From Oehlia diaphana (taxonomy: Eukaryota; Glomeromycota; Glomeromycetes; Glomerales; Glomeraceae), in NCBI GenBank assembly GCA_003833135.1, contig QZLH01000383.1, positions 34,841 through 82,911 of the forward strand: DNA of 48,071 nt. Direction: 5' to 3'. Positions 33,390 through 45,187 of the stretch are shown here, piece after piece; within the stretch, counting starts at the first letter, position 1; the number at the start of each line of letters is the position of its first letter. A model generated the notes under the pieces. That model worked only from the letters and a program-made list of their open reading frames with translations, was not told where the DNA came from and made no database searches. The translations under genes were made by a program, and so were the position numbers.

Positions 33390-34092
33390 TTATAATATAA
33401 TCGTTCTACATTTAACTACAATTTCATATTTAGATAATTTATTAGGAATTTCCACCTTGTATCGGTCACCTCCTGGATATACAACTATAAGTCCCTTATG
33501 CATTGACAAACCTCTCAATTCCTCAGGGAACTTTGCTCCACAAACAACCCCAGCGTAAAATTTTCCTGATAATTCTAGAAATTCTGGATCTGCTTGTATT
33601 GCAATTTGAAGTTTTTCCGGAAATTCATTTAATCTTTTATTAAGACTTTCTATGTGTTTCTAAAAATGCTAAAGTTGTCAACCAACAAATTCATGGGAGA
33701 TTCATAAAAATAAACACAGTTATACTTACTTTTGACATATTATGTTTACTCTCAATTAAAAATACTGTGTCTCCACAAATAATAATTCCATCAATTTCAA
33801 ATATTGGATTTCTTTTCAAATCAAATAAAATTCGCTTGTTGAAGATTCTTAAAGGTGCCTGTAAATTCTCACAGAGAGCTGTTTCTACCGCTAATAAAGT
33901 TTCATTTTCCATCACTTGGTCTTCTTTTTTAATTACTGTAAGGTGAGAGGCACAGATTCTGTAGTGTTTCTTGGTACTGATATCACTTAATGATGTGATT
34001 ACCTTTGGACCTCCTTCAAAAGCATTAATAGATACTAGACCTTTTCCCTCTACTCTTTTTAAAAAGGAATTAAATTCAGCTTGACTATGCAT
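33390..34092 (-). CDS. PD-(D/E)XK nuclease-like protein
   Basis: Two exons, 34092-33730 and 33659-33390, join at AAA/GTAAGT and TTTTTAG in phase 0, giving 210 aa if translation starts at MHSQ. A PD-(D/E)XK core is visible: E70 in the helix ETALCENL, D101 in FEIDGIIICGD, and E114-S-K116 in VFLIESKH, the D-(x)n-E-x-K signature of restriction-like nucleases. The second exon gives a helix (HIESLNKRL) and strands (FYAGVVCGAKF, LIVVYPGGD). The fold occurs in many uncharacterised and effector-like proteins of these fungi; substrate is unknown. The same frame continues upstream past a TGA at 34110-34108 into further exons (next entry), so this may be the C-terminal part of a longer, broken protein. 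Confidence 0.7.
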
Positions 34093-34653
34093 TGAATATT
34101 CTTCAAATCAGTCTAACAGCTCCTCTTGATCATTGTACATTTGTACATAGAAAGATGTTCCTTTAATATGATGGAAATGAAATAATTTGTGAGTTATGAG
34201 ATTGTGACAGAAGTTACGCAAAGACTTTAAGTTAGCGTATCATGTTCAAGTTGACCAATCATTAAAGCTTACCTTGAAGTTCATCTAAATTAGGTTAGGA
34301 GACCAGAAAAGGCAAAGTTAGTTACTGGTCAAAGATAACATCACCAATCAAAGGCTTACCTTGATGTTCATCTAAAATCCACAGCAGGTAATGTGATAAA
34401 AGAACAAAAAAAAGTTTAGTTATAACATCACAAACAGTATAACAGTGAATATTTTATCTATCATACCAAGTATTGTATTGAGAAAATTCCTTAAAAATTT
34501 CTGTTTAGGTGCTTTTGTTTTGTGACTTATAAGAGCTAAAAATAAATCGTCTTTTTTTTCTTGATTGTTAATTAAATAAATTTGAAGTTTATGAACTTCC
34601 TTTTCTTCAAGTTCAAGGCTATTTATGATTTTGTAAATGCTAATGTTGAACAT
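34093..34653 (-). pseudogene. Upstream exons of the nuclease-like gene, with in-frame TGA
   Basis: Exon 34653-34467 starts MFNISIYKIINSLELEEKE and ends in phase 1 at CTTG/GTATGA. Two microexons of 12 nt each follow, 34371-34360 (ATGAACATCAAG) and 34284-34273 (ATGAACTTCAAG), each between TTTAG and GTAAGC and reading DEHQ and DELQ. An exon starting at 34160 reads GTSFYVQMYNDQEELLD, then TGA, then FEEYS into MHSQ of the downstream CDS. All phases agree, which supports one original gene of about 300 aa now split by a single stop. Assembly or base error, readthrough or true loss are possible. Confidence 0.55.
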
Positions 34654-35046
34654 ATTATGGATTTGAGAAAGTAAAATAGGATGAGATTTATGAAGAGATT
34701 TATTTAAAAAAGATGAAAAAAATAAAGAGAAGACAAAAATAGACTTATTATATATGTGTGATTTGTGTAAACTTCGCTAATTATTATGAGTACGTGTTTT
34801 GTAAGTCTGAAGCTTATTAATGTTAGCTGATCTATGATTATAAAATTCAAGTCATTGTGAAATATTAGATTTATAAAATATCTGATTATATTATCTAATG
34901 TATACTATGACTTATTTTTTTATTATAAAAATAATAAACCAAAATTTTATTAACTTTAGAATTGAGCAAAATGCTAGAGAAGCGAGTGAAATTTATGATG
35001 CTATCAAAGAAGTACACTGATTTTAGGCCATTTATGCGAGTTTTAA
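34654..35046. other. Intergenic 5' of the nuclease-like gene
   Basis: AT-rich, no recognised genes. It probably holds the promoter of the minus-strand gene. Confidence 0.35.
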
Positions 35047-35456
35047 CATCAAGCTATTTCTTTACTCCCCCACATTTTTGATAAATTTTTTACAGCTAAT
35101 TTATTTCTATCACTAACTAAAAAATTCATATCTCTATACTCTTTTACTACATAAAATAAATTATTCCACCCATATCTATGAAATTTTTGTCTATTTATAT
35201 CACTATCATCTACACTTTTGCAGAAACTTGTAATTTTTTAAGGTATCATTAAGCTATCTTAACTATACTATCTATGAATCTTAAAAATAATGTGATGGTC
35301 AAATTTTCTTAATATATCATTCCAATAATGAAATAACATTTGGATGATATTGATATAGTCATGTAACGTTAATTTGCATAACATTTTAACTATACCAGGC
35401 AGGTATTTTTTACAATATTGTGAAATTATTAAGAAGACATCTTTTTGCATGTTCAT
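35047..35456 (-). pseudogene. Decayed coding remnant, family unknown
   Basis: Minus-strand open pieces: 35456-35268 reads NMQKDVFLIISQYCKKYLPG, then YINIIQMLFHYWNDILRKFD. After stops a second piece (about 35217-35047) reads SVDDSDINRQKFHRYGWNNL and continues with MNFLVSDRNKLAVKNLSKMW. The composition is protein-like, not low-complexity. Probably a transposon-derived or family remnant; I cannot name it. Confidence 0.35.
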
Positions 35457-37015
35457 GGTATTTTAAATATATTTTTTATAATATACACTTATTTTTTAAA
35501 AGATAGAATACTATTGCATTATTTATTGTCATACAATCAGAATAAATAATTTTTTTGCAATTAATTATTAATAAATATTAATATATTAATGCAGCTTTTA
35601 ATTACAAATACATATTTATTGCATAAAAAATTTTTTTAAAGCGAAATAAATCATAGAGCCAGTTTTATAGTAACTTTTGCTGAAACTCAACTATAACACT
35701 TCTAGCATGTGACTATCATGTGATTATAGAGCTGATTGCTAGTGAAATCATAAACTTCGTAACCATGCTCAATTAAAGCAATGTATTACTAGACCTACAC
35801 TAAAGATAACTTTAGCAAGGCTTTCTTTGTGAATCAAAAGAAATTTTATACACTTTACTAGCTGGTAGGATAGCTTATGACCTTTAACATAAAGTCTGAT
35901 TATACAAATAATAATAAATCCAGAATGTTTGCATTGTTAAATAGAAGTTATTTCATCATATAATATGAAAGGAATTTTATTTTTTAATCTTTTTTCATCA
36001 TTTCTTAATTTTTCCAATTTTCTTGTATAATCATTATCCTATCAGAATAAATAATAATGTCAGAAAATTTATTAATGAAAAGTTTTGCTATTACGTTAAA
36101 GTTGTTATTTACCAAAATAAAATCCAACCTATAAAAAGTATAGTTAAAGTTTTCAAAGAATTTCTAAAAAGAAAAAAATAAATGAGCAATTAAACATTCA
36201 TTAAATTAAAATAAAAATAAATAATTATTTTCATTTTTATTTATAATCACTTATTTTTTTTTTCTTTTACAAGTTTACTTTATTGGTAGTACAGTTTGCA
36301 TTTTATCTTAAAGAAAATGTCAAATTATTATTAAAGTTTAGTATAAAATTAGGATATTAATTTATATAAATTAGAAGATTGCAAATACTAGTAAGTAAAT
36401 CATTTACAATATTTTCCGTTATTACTTGTTCTTTTTGAACACTACTACAGGTTTGTTTTTTTATGCATAAATAGTAAATATTTTCAATAAAATTTATTGC
36501 AAAAGAAGTTAAAGGAATTTGATTTATGCAGCTTTTTTAGCTTTTTATAGAATAATAAACTATCAATTAATAAGATTATTGACTGCGTAATTGTATAACA
36601 AAATCATTGATTACCATAAATGGTAAACGTACTTGCATAAGAAAAAAAAAGTTTAAAAAAAAGTTAAAAAAAAAGTCAAAAAAATGTTTTTAAAAAATTT
36701 CACATTTTAATATTTTTGAAAATATAAGAGTTTAAATATTTTTGAAGATATTAATTTATTATTCCTTTAACAATTTTTAAATATTGATGATTAGGAATAA
36801 AACTACTTTATTACATAAAAAGCCATTTAATTTTCACCAGAAGCCTATACTAAATATATATCAGTTTACTGCAAATACTTTATAATCACAAAATATAATA
36901 AATATTCCATTACAAAATATAACATGTATGAGTTTCTTTTACTTTATTATATGATAGAAATAAAAAATAAATTGTATAGTAATCACATTAATATGATTTT
37001 TAAATAGGTCTACAT
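35457..37015. other. AT desert
   Basis: No coding frame, RNA gene or clear repeat was supported in this stretch. Confidence 0.45.
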
Positions 37016-38560
37016 TTAATATATATAATAATAATAACAGTAATTTGAATGAAGAGGATTATTCAGTAACGATAACAGTGATGATCATTTAAATAATAGT
37101 AATTTGGATAAAGAGAATGATGATCATCATTTAAATGATAACAATTTGGACGAAGAGAATGATGATGATTATGACAGTAATGATGATCTAGAGGCAAGTA
37201 TTTACAATAAATAAAAATTATGTTTCAAATATGGTAATAACATTTATTTTAATTAAATAAATAATATCAATGAAACAATTGTTGATAAAGCATTAAAGTC
37301 AGATAAGTTACTGCAAAATATATGTGAATTTGAACTGTACTTTAAAAGTATTACTGCTGCATTATTTTTTTGTTAGATCTAAAAAATACAGTATTTCTAC
37401 ACGTGTATATGGTGAATTTATTGATATATTGAAATATTCACAATTTTGTATTAGTGATATCATCTCAAATATCTGATGATTTAGAAAATAAGAATAATAT
37501 TTATCATTAATACCTATTAGATCAAATATCAACTAAAAAAATTCCATCAACAGCTTCTAATAGTAAACCCGCCTATTATTTATTAATATCAGATATAATC
37601 TAATATGTTCTTAATAATGAATTATTGTTTAATAAAATATACTTTAGACCAGCTGTTGAAACACAAGAATAATCTAAATTCTGGTATGGTGAACTGTGGG
37701 TCTCCTCAATTTGGTAATGTAAATATTATAATAAAACAAGGTAATCAATCATATTTAATAAAAAATTTTTAATGGAAAATTAATAAATTATTTATTTTAT
37801 ATTTATTTTTCTACAGTTGAATATCAAATTGGAAAGTACATATGCTATAAAGACAATAATAGAAGAAAATTGGGAAGTCTTTTAGCTATTTTGAATGATA
37901 GTAATAACTATAAATTAAAGGGACAACATATAGTACTAACTTATAATAAACTTCCAAGACAATTTAAAGCAATTTCTGACTTCAAAGAGTTCAGATTGAT
38001 CTAAGGCTTTTTAGAACCTGCAATGGCTTTGCCAATTTATCAAATAGTCTTACACATATAGTAATGAGTAACTGATTTATTATTGAAGAACATCCAGAAT
38101 CTGATGATAATGAAACAAAAGGTAATTAATTTTTTATTTATTTTTATGTATATTTTCTAATCATTTATTTCATTATTTTTTTAGTGCAAATATTGAAAAT
38201 ATTATCAAATTATCTCTTAAACAATGTATATTGGTACAAATTCCAAAAATATATTTATCGATATATATAACATCATATTTTAATGAAATCATATTCAGAT
38301 ATAAATTATACAGCAGCTTTAATATATAATCAAATCTGAAATTTCAACATATTTTATGAAGATGTAAGAATTATTTACATACTGGTGATATTGTTATGAT
38401 TCAAGAACAAAATTATCGTGAAGCAATTTTTAGCTATCAAGGTAATAATGATAATTTGTTATTGTACAATGATTTAAAGAAATAACTCAAACAAAACTGA
38501 GCTGTCCAATATATAAGTTATGAGCAAAATTTATCAGTATGATGTGTTTTTCCATTATCT
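37016..38560 (+). pseudogene. Decayed gene remnant, acidic repeat then conserved piece
   Basis: 37030-37195 contains imperfect repeats reading NNSNLDKENDDHHLND / NNLDEENDDDYDSNDDLE with a frame break between copies. Further on, a piece near 37650-37720 reads AVETQE-stop-SKFWYGELW. An open stretch at about 37816-38004 reads EYQIGKYICYKDNNRRKLGS, later LTYNKLPRQFKAISDFKEF. The arrangement resembles a large transposon-linked protein family of Rhizophagus (domesticated or Plavaka/KDZ-like transposase), which is inference only. Stops are numerous. Confidence 0.45.
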
Positions 38561-38687
38561 GTAATAAATTTAATTAATAAAACACATTTTATTCATGATT
38601 GTGATGATTATTCTTGCATAAAATTTCACAATATATCAAACAATAATTATATAAGAAATATATACTATTTAATGTTATTTAATAATA

Positions 38688-38845
38688 TAGTCTAGATAAT
38701 TTAAATGCACTTTTACGATATTTTTACAATAATTATAGTGATATTTTTGCAATACATCTAACAACATAGTTTAGATAATTTAAATGCACTGTTACGATAT
38801 ATTTACAATAATTTTAGTGATATATCTGCAATACATTTAAAATAA
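38688..38845. repeat. 79-bp tandem duplication
   Basis: Two units start at 38688 and 38767 (TAGTCTAGATAATTTAAATG / TAGTTTAGATAATTTAAATG) and stay alike through CAATACAT. They differ by about nine substitutions. Confidence 0.8.
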
Positions 38846-39592
38846 TTTACCATGTATAGTAACGGACATGGCAGTATATCATAATTTTTTCCATTACTTA
38901 ATGTTAACTTACTCGTGAATTCAATTAGCATAGTACTGTCCCAATTCTATTTAAACATCTAAATGATACATTGGATAAAAATTGAAGTTTCTGCAAAGAC
39001 AGACTATGTAAAATAATATTCCTTTAAAGAGAACTTCACTGAGATTAAACTAAAATATAATCAGGAATTAGTAATTGAAGTAAAAAGAAGGCAGTGCAAT
39101 ATTATTACTTTTACTGTTACAACTTATTTATAACAATCCACTCTGCTTTATATTTAAGAAATTTATTGCCTAATATATTAAAATATTTAACTCAAACTTA
39201 ATATATTACACTCACTAATATAAGATTTTAGCAGGCCTTGGCTGAAATTACAGTTATGTGATTTTTTTTTCTCTGTAATATTTAATTATGCTGAGGTATG
39301 TGTTAACGATCATGATTTTCTTGGCAAATATCAAATATTTTAAAAAGATCAGGAATGGTAATATGTCTGCTTTGACTATAGAACTGAAAAAAACAATTAG
39401 TATTGTGATGTCAATTTTTTAGAATCAAGTTAAGAAGTCAAATTTACTTTATTATTACTTTGCAGAAAATACAAGTTTAATTGATTAGAAATATTATTGA
39501 TGCAAATAATGGTAAGTTAGATTAATTTGACTAGTTTTGTTTAATTCATAATTCAGCTAAGAATGAGTAAACAATTTTATGATTCTCAAATT
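38846..39592. other. AT-rich spacer
   Basis: Nothing coding was recognised. Short frames are broken by frequent stops. Confidence 0.4.
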
Positions 39593-40595
39593 TAGGTGTC
39601 CTTACATATATAAATCCATCAATTTTTAGCCATATTTTTACTGAAAGAACATTAAGATTGATTCTATTATATTTAAATATTTAATATAATATTTATAAAG
39701 CTCAAAATTTTAAAAATAATTTATATAATAGGAGTAATAAAATATAAAATAAAAATTATGAAGAATTTTTTCACAATTTTTTTTTAAAAAATGCTGGGTT
39801 CATATTCAGAATATATGTTTTTATAGAGTTTAATCTATTTTAAGCTTTAAAATTAGTATTTAATTTGTGACTTATGTAACAATAAGAAGAAACTACTAAT
39901 TAAATTTGGGAAAATAAAAAAGAATACATTTCTTGCAATTATTTCGTAATTCAATAATTCAATTTTAATAAACATTTTTTTATTATATAGTTCTTCAAGC
40001 TCTCTACATAATAAAATAAAAATTGTTGGAATTGGACTAATAAATTGTGAGATAATTGCAAAAATAATTTTTTTTCAGAAGACAGCTGCATTTATCTGTT
40101 ATGTTCCAAAAAAAATCATTTTTGTTATTATCTTACGATCTATTGGTTCAATGTTGAGGAACTTTTTTTTTATAGAGAGCTTAGCGAGTTATACAATAAA
40201 AGAATGTTCACCAAAATCAAATCATTAGAATATAAGTTAATCACAAAAAAAGATTTTTTTATTTACTCAAAATTTAATTAGTGATTTTCTCTATTAGTAT
40301 GTAGATAATGAGTTAAATACTAATTTTAAAAGTTTAAAAATAGATTGCACTTCCTTAAACACATATATTTTGAATATAAACAAGCATTTTTTCTAAAAAA
40401 ATTTCATGAAAAATTTTCTTGATATTTTTTTGATTTCTTATTACTCTTATTATGTAATTATTCTTAAACTTTTGAGCTTTGTAAATATTATATTAAATAT
40501 TAAAAATATGATAGAGCCAATCTTAAAGTTTTTTTAGTAAAAATTTCAAATGATTTGGCTAAAAATTGATGAATTTATATATGTAAGGACACCTA
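39593..40595. mobile_element. 999-bp full-length palindromic (foldback) element, TA-flanked
   Basis: Element 39595-40593 starts GGTGTCCTTACATATATAAA, ends with the exact reverse complement, and is bordered by TA on each side. The match continues inward along the whole length: ATCAATTTTTAGCC, TTTAATATAATATTTA, ATAATARGAGTAATAA, AATTAGTATTTAA and AAGCTCTCTA are all found inverted in order. The two arms (about 495 bp each) meet at GACAGCTGCATTTATCTGTT near 40094. Arms are diverged by perhaps 20-25% by eye. There is no coding capacity. The TA borders suggest Tc1/mariner-type mobilisation. Confidence 0.85.
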
Positions 40596-41466
40596 CTTTA
40601 ATTGCTCTCTCATTCTTATCTGAATCACGAATTACTTGCATAAAGTAGCCGGAACATCACCTTTTTATACAATTTGCAGGATCAATTCTATTATATGCTT
40701 TTGGGGGAAATTACGTTAATATGATCGCATCACGAAAATCTGATTTAACGCTATCCAATTAGTTCAATAATGCAAGTCCAATAGTCCAAAATTTTCAATT
40801 ATTCCATCACTATAAACATAGAACGTCAACAAATTTCTATCAATTATACTGCGTCTTGTATTTCCTTGACAAATTACAAATGAGTTTATGTATATTTTCC
40901 AAACACAACACTATACAATATATGGTAAAGCTGAAAATATCTTCTATTTTCTTCTCTTCGAGAAGGGGGGCATTAAGGAAATGTCTGTACATGGTGGTAG
41001 TTATTTAAATTTGGATTGAACTTGGCAATATGAGATTCTTGATAACAAAAGTTACTTATTTAATGGTACTATGTCTTGCATGTAATTAAATTTTGGATTT
41101 TAAAAATTATCATTATGTAAATTTTTTTTTAAAAAAAATAACCGATTATAACCAGCATATAGTTTAAATTACTGTACAAATCAGGATAAACAATTCGGAT
41201 AAAGTACGCGGCAAGCTAGAAATCTTGTGTTACGGGTTTGGAGCAAAAATTTCAAGGGGCAATATATATTTATAGTAACTATATATTTAGCCGCTTTTAT
41301 GTAGCTTTTTTTAAATCAAAATTGGGTATTCGATAACCGTAGAAATAGATGTATTTAAACGGCGCTTATGAGATTGAATTGATGTCAAACTTCATTTAAT
41401 GTTCTTAATTTTACGTAATTTCATTCTTTTATTCACTCACTATTCTCCCATCTTTTTTTTTTAAAT
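40596..41466. promoter_or_regulatory. Upstream region of the methyltransferase gene
   Basis: No coding sequence. It contains the promoter of the following gene; a specific TATA box could not be singled out in this AT-rich sequence. Confidence 0.35.
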
Positions 41467-42576
41467 ATGAAATACTTCTGCTTTAGAAGGACGATTCCCG
41501 ATGATGAATCATATCAGGAATATAATCATAATAATATGTTTCTAGTACCCGAAATTGAAAGACAAATTTCTCAAAACATGTACATGTCAAATCTATGGAA
41601 ATCAAAATTCTCTTCCCCAATCGAACAAAAGCTCAAAGTTGGAGGATATAGGATTCTGGACGTCGGGTTAGTAACCCGAAATTATCAATCTATCTCGTTC
41701 GTCAATTTGCAAATATTTTCAATTTCTTTTTGTAACCTTCAGATGCGGTTCAGGGACTTGGCTACTCGAATTAGCTAGGATGTACCCTAACAATGAATAT
41801 TACGGCGTTGATGTAACTCCGTTATTTCCAACTGATAACTTACCAGGAAACGTCCGATTTTTTATTGTAAATGTACTTTATGACCTTCCTTTCGAAACAT
41901 TTACATTCGATTTCGTTCATCAACGGCTTCTGGTTCGAGATTTTAACACTAAACAGTGGAAAAACATTATTGGAGAATTGGCAAGGATCACAAGACCGTA
42001 CGGATTCATCGAGATAATGGAAATGGACCTAGCTCCTTATTGCCAAGGTCCAACTACAAAAAAGTTGTTCGAAGCGTGTAAGTAATAAAATAGAAGCATT
42101 TCTTTTTTAAAACTTAAAAAAATTAAAAATTTTTTCTTTATTTAGTCCTCTCAGCAATGCACACCAGAGGTATTAGTCCCATTATCAAACCATTATTGCA
42201 AAGAATGTTGAAATCTAATAGAAGCCTCTTTAATGTAAGAACCGAAGCAAAAATATGTCCTATCGGAGAATGGGGCGGAATCAAGGTAAGAAATTTTTTT
42301 AATTTTTTTTTCGAAAGAATTATAATAATAATATTTTTTTTTCATACAATTTAGTATTTAGAGATTGGATTACCAATTTTTAAGTTGATGAAAAGGAATA
42401 ACCTTGAATTTATGAGTATCACTCCGACCGAGTACGATAAGTTACTCCGAACTTATGAAAGAGAAGTTTATGAATATGAAACTTTTATAAGAACATATAG
42501 ATTTTATGCTCAACGAATCCAGCCTAATTTTTATCGACAATCTTACATTTCTAATATCGGCTTTTCGAAAATATAA
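41467..42576 (+). CDS. Class I SAM-dependent methyltransferase
   Basis: Four exons join in frame: 41467-41666, 41743-42077, 42146-42285, 42355-42576, giving 298 aa. Intron 1 splits motif I: DVG / CGSGTW joins to ILDVGCGSGTW (about 63-73), the glycine loop that binds S-adenosylmethionine. Motif II follows at YYGVDVTPLF with acidic D90. Motif III-like sequence NVRFFIVNVLYDLPF comes next, then the post-methyl domain ELARITRPYGFIEIMEMDL. The C-terminal third is helical and Tyr-rich (TYEREVYEYETFIRTYRFYA). This family is multicopy in Rhizophagus. The substrate is unknown and could be a small molecule, lipid or protein. The gene is intact, in contrast to its decayed surroundings. Confidence 0.92.
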
Positions 42577-44307
42577 ATTGCTTAAAAAATGTGTACATTT
42601 TTTTACACATATACAGTACGTATAAGAAAGATTTCTTTCATATTCTAGTTAAATTTTTTTTGTGATTCATTTTATTCTTTCTTAATAAAATAATAAATAT
42701 CGCTTTGTCGAGAAATATGAACGTTTATTTAAAATAATTATATTAAAAAAGGAAAGTCAGAAAATTGGTGATCGTTTTTTCTACCACAAGTAAAATTTTA
42801 CAAACTAACACTAATCAAGCCAGCCCAGTGGAAGGAATTGCGATTCAGGAATATTTTTTTATAAGTAAAATATATCATTAGCAAATTTCAGATAAAGGGA
42901 GTTGCGAACAGAGTTAATAAAGAAAGGGACGCCGAACATAATTGTGTCATCGAAAAAAAAGCATGAACTCATTTCCATCTCTGCTTTTTCAAAACGAACT
43001 CATTTAACTTGATTCGAATGAATCATGAATCTTAAATAATCATGATTATTAATATATTTTATGCATATTTGGATATCGTCTTATTTCCTTAGGCATAGAA
43101 ACTTCAATACTTATATCATCAGCAACTTTTCTCCTATCGTTATTTTTGGTTTTGACATTTAAGTCTTTAAGTCAGAATTCTAGTTCGGAGTTTGGTGGTT
43201 CAAATTGAAAACTAAAAGTTTTATAACGCTTTAAAAGATTATTAGGCTTTGATGAAAAAAAAGTGTGCTACATTCAAAAGATTAAATTTGTTAATTTATA
43301 AATAAATTTCTTGGAATGTATTAGTTTGATTTGATCTCATGATAAATTATATATAATTGGTTCCAAAATCCTTTTCGCATGATCTGAATTTCGGAATATC
43401 TAGCTATAATTATCAGGAATATACATACAGTATAAACATTTATCCGCTATTATTGAGATTTTAGTATGAATGATTTGATTTGTAACTTACATGTGGCTAA
43501 AGTCTAAAGGATTTAAAATTAAATGCATAAAAACGTATTATCCGTACGACATTATTAATTTTTATCAAGATACAGTATATGAATATATGATACGCTTAAG
43601 TATTTATGATGAATGAACTATTCTATTATCATATTTCGAAAAGAATTCACTTATATATGTGGAAAATAAGAGACTATCAGAAATAATGAGCAATTTAAAC
43701 CAGGACCATTACCTATTTATATTAAATGGACAAATATTGAAGTTATATACAGTATTTGAGTATTTGATAATGGGTTAAGTAGATTTTATTTTTTGTAACG
43801 ATGCACGTGATTTATTTCATGTTACTCAAAGAACATATTCTCCAGCAGCAAAAATAGGAAAAGTTAAATTGCTTTTTTTTTCTGACTGATTTTTTTTAAT
43901 TATACTCACAGGCATTTATTTGTTATTATATTCTAGAATCTTGAAGATTTTATCGAAACAAAAACGTACCCGCTTTTAAATAATTAATTTTAAAAGAATG
44001 AAGGAAATAGTTAATAAAAATATTAATTCTAGTGGTTCAATTTGACTCTAGCAGATTAATGTTAATAGTGTGCCTAACAAATCAAGAATTTCTTTATAAC
44101 TCTTACAATTAAATCTTTAAAAACAAATACAACATAAGTGCTTTTTAAATTCTAACTATAATTAATGTGAAATCTCGCTAAAGTAGAACCGCCTCGCCTG
44201 TTATTTTCAAGTGTATAGGTACAGCTCGCTCGTCAAATATAATAAAAAGAAAGAGAATAAGAGAATCAAAACCACATTAGTAAAATTAAAAATAAGAATT
44301 GATATGT
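42577..44307. other. Intergenic, no gene recognised
   Basis: About 1.7 kb with mixed composition and only short broken frames. ATACAGTAT-like words recur (42610, 43427, 43570, 43748) but too loosely to call a repeat. Confidence 0.4.
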
Positions 44308-44592
44308 ACGTTTTGGTTTACCACAGAATCCTGACACCCACAATCTTGACAATCAATAAATTCTAAATCTCGAACAAGTACTAGATGCTCAAGGTGAAAA
44401 TTTGCTTAAAGAATAAATTTCCAAATCATTTGCTTTAATAATTGTATTAAACTTTACTTCTTGCGTTAATAATATAATCTTGTATTTTCCTAAAAAAAAT
44501 TTCCTAATTTTTAGGAATTTTACAGAATCAGGAAATTTTTTTAAGAAAAATACATGATTATTTGAATTTCGGGATTTTGGAATTGTTTAGGA
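44308..44592 (-). repeat. Dispersed repeat, copy B
   Basis: Read on the minus strand it matches copy A (8610-9189) at both ends: AATACAATTATTAAAGCAAA on one side and the TGTCAAGATT ... GGATTCTGTGGTAAACC end on the other. The middle is shorter. A stable hairpin lies inside (TTTTCCTAAAAAAAATTTCC paired with GGAAATTTTTTTAAGAAAA at 44485-44550). Confidence 0.6.
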
Positions 44593-45187
44593 AAGCACCC
44601 ATACTGCATTTAGGGGGTTAAATTTAAATTATTAACTAAAGTTTTTAATAGAGTTTTGTTTGTTTTGAACAGTTTTTGCAGTTTATATCTATATTTATCA
44701 AACTATTTTTAGAATTAATTGACAAATTTAGGAAAAAAAGGAGGTTGAAAAATGGTACCAAACATGCGCAATAACAAAAATGTTTGCATTTCCATAACAT
44801 TACGATATACATGATAAAATAACATCATTGCCCAGAATTTTTTTTGGCTCGAGTCAGAGTATAAATCTAACTTGAACAACAGAACTTTAGTTTCTAGATC
44901 AAAGTTAAATATTAAATTATGTGAAGTTTTATTAACTGAATATAAATTATTTTAAATAAAAATTATAGATATAAACTTATGCTATGGTGCAGTCAAATGA
45001 GAAATCATTACATAATTGTAATAAATATAATGAAAGAATAAGAATCATCAAACTATCAAATATACTAATAAAAAACAGAATTAAAATTTACATATGTGCT
45101 ATCGAGCAACATATATTTATTTAAAAAAAAAAAGGAATCTTGTAAACTAATCTGATACTTTTATCCTAGAGTTAATCCAGCTTAACT
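44593..45187. other. Intergenic 3' of the secreted-protein gene
   Basis: No coding sequence is recognised. AT-rich, with a short poly-A tract at 45122-45133. Confidence 0.4.
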
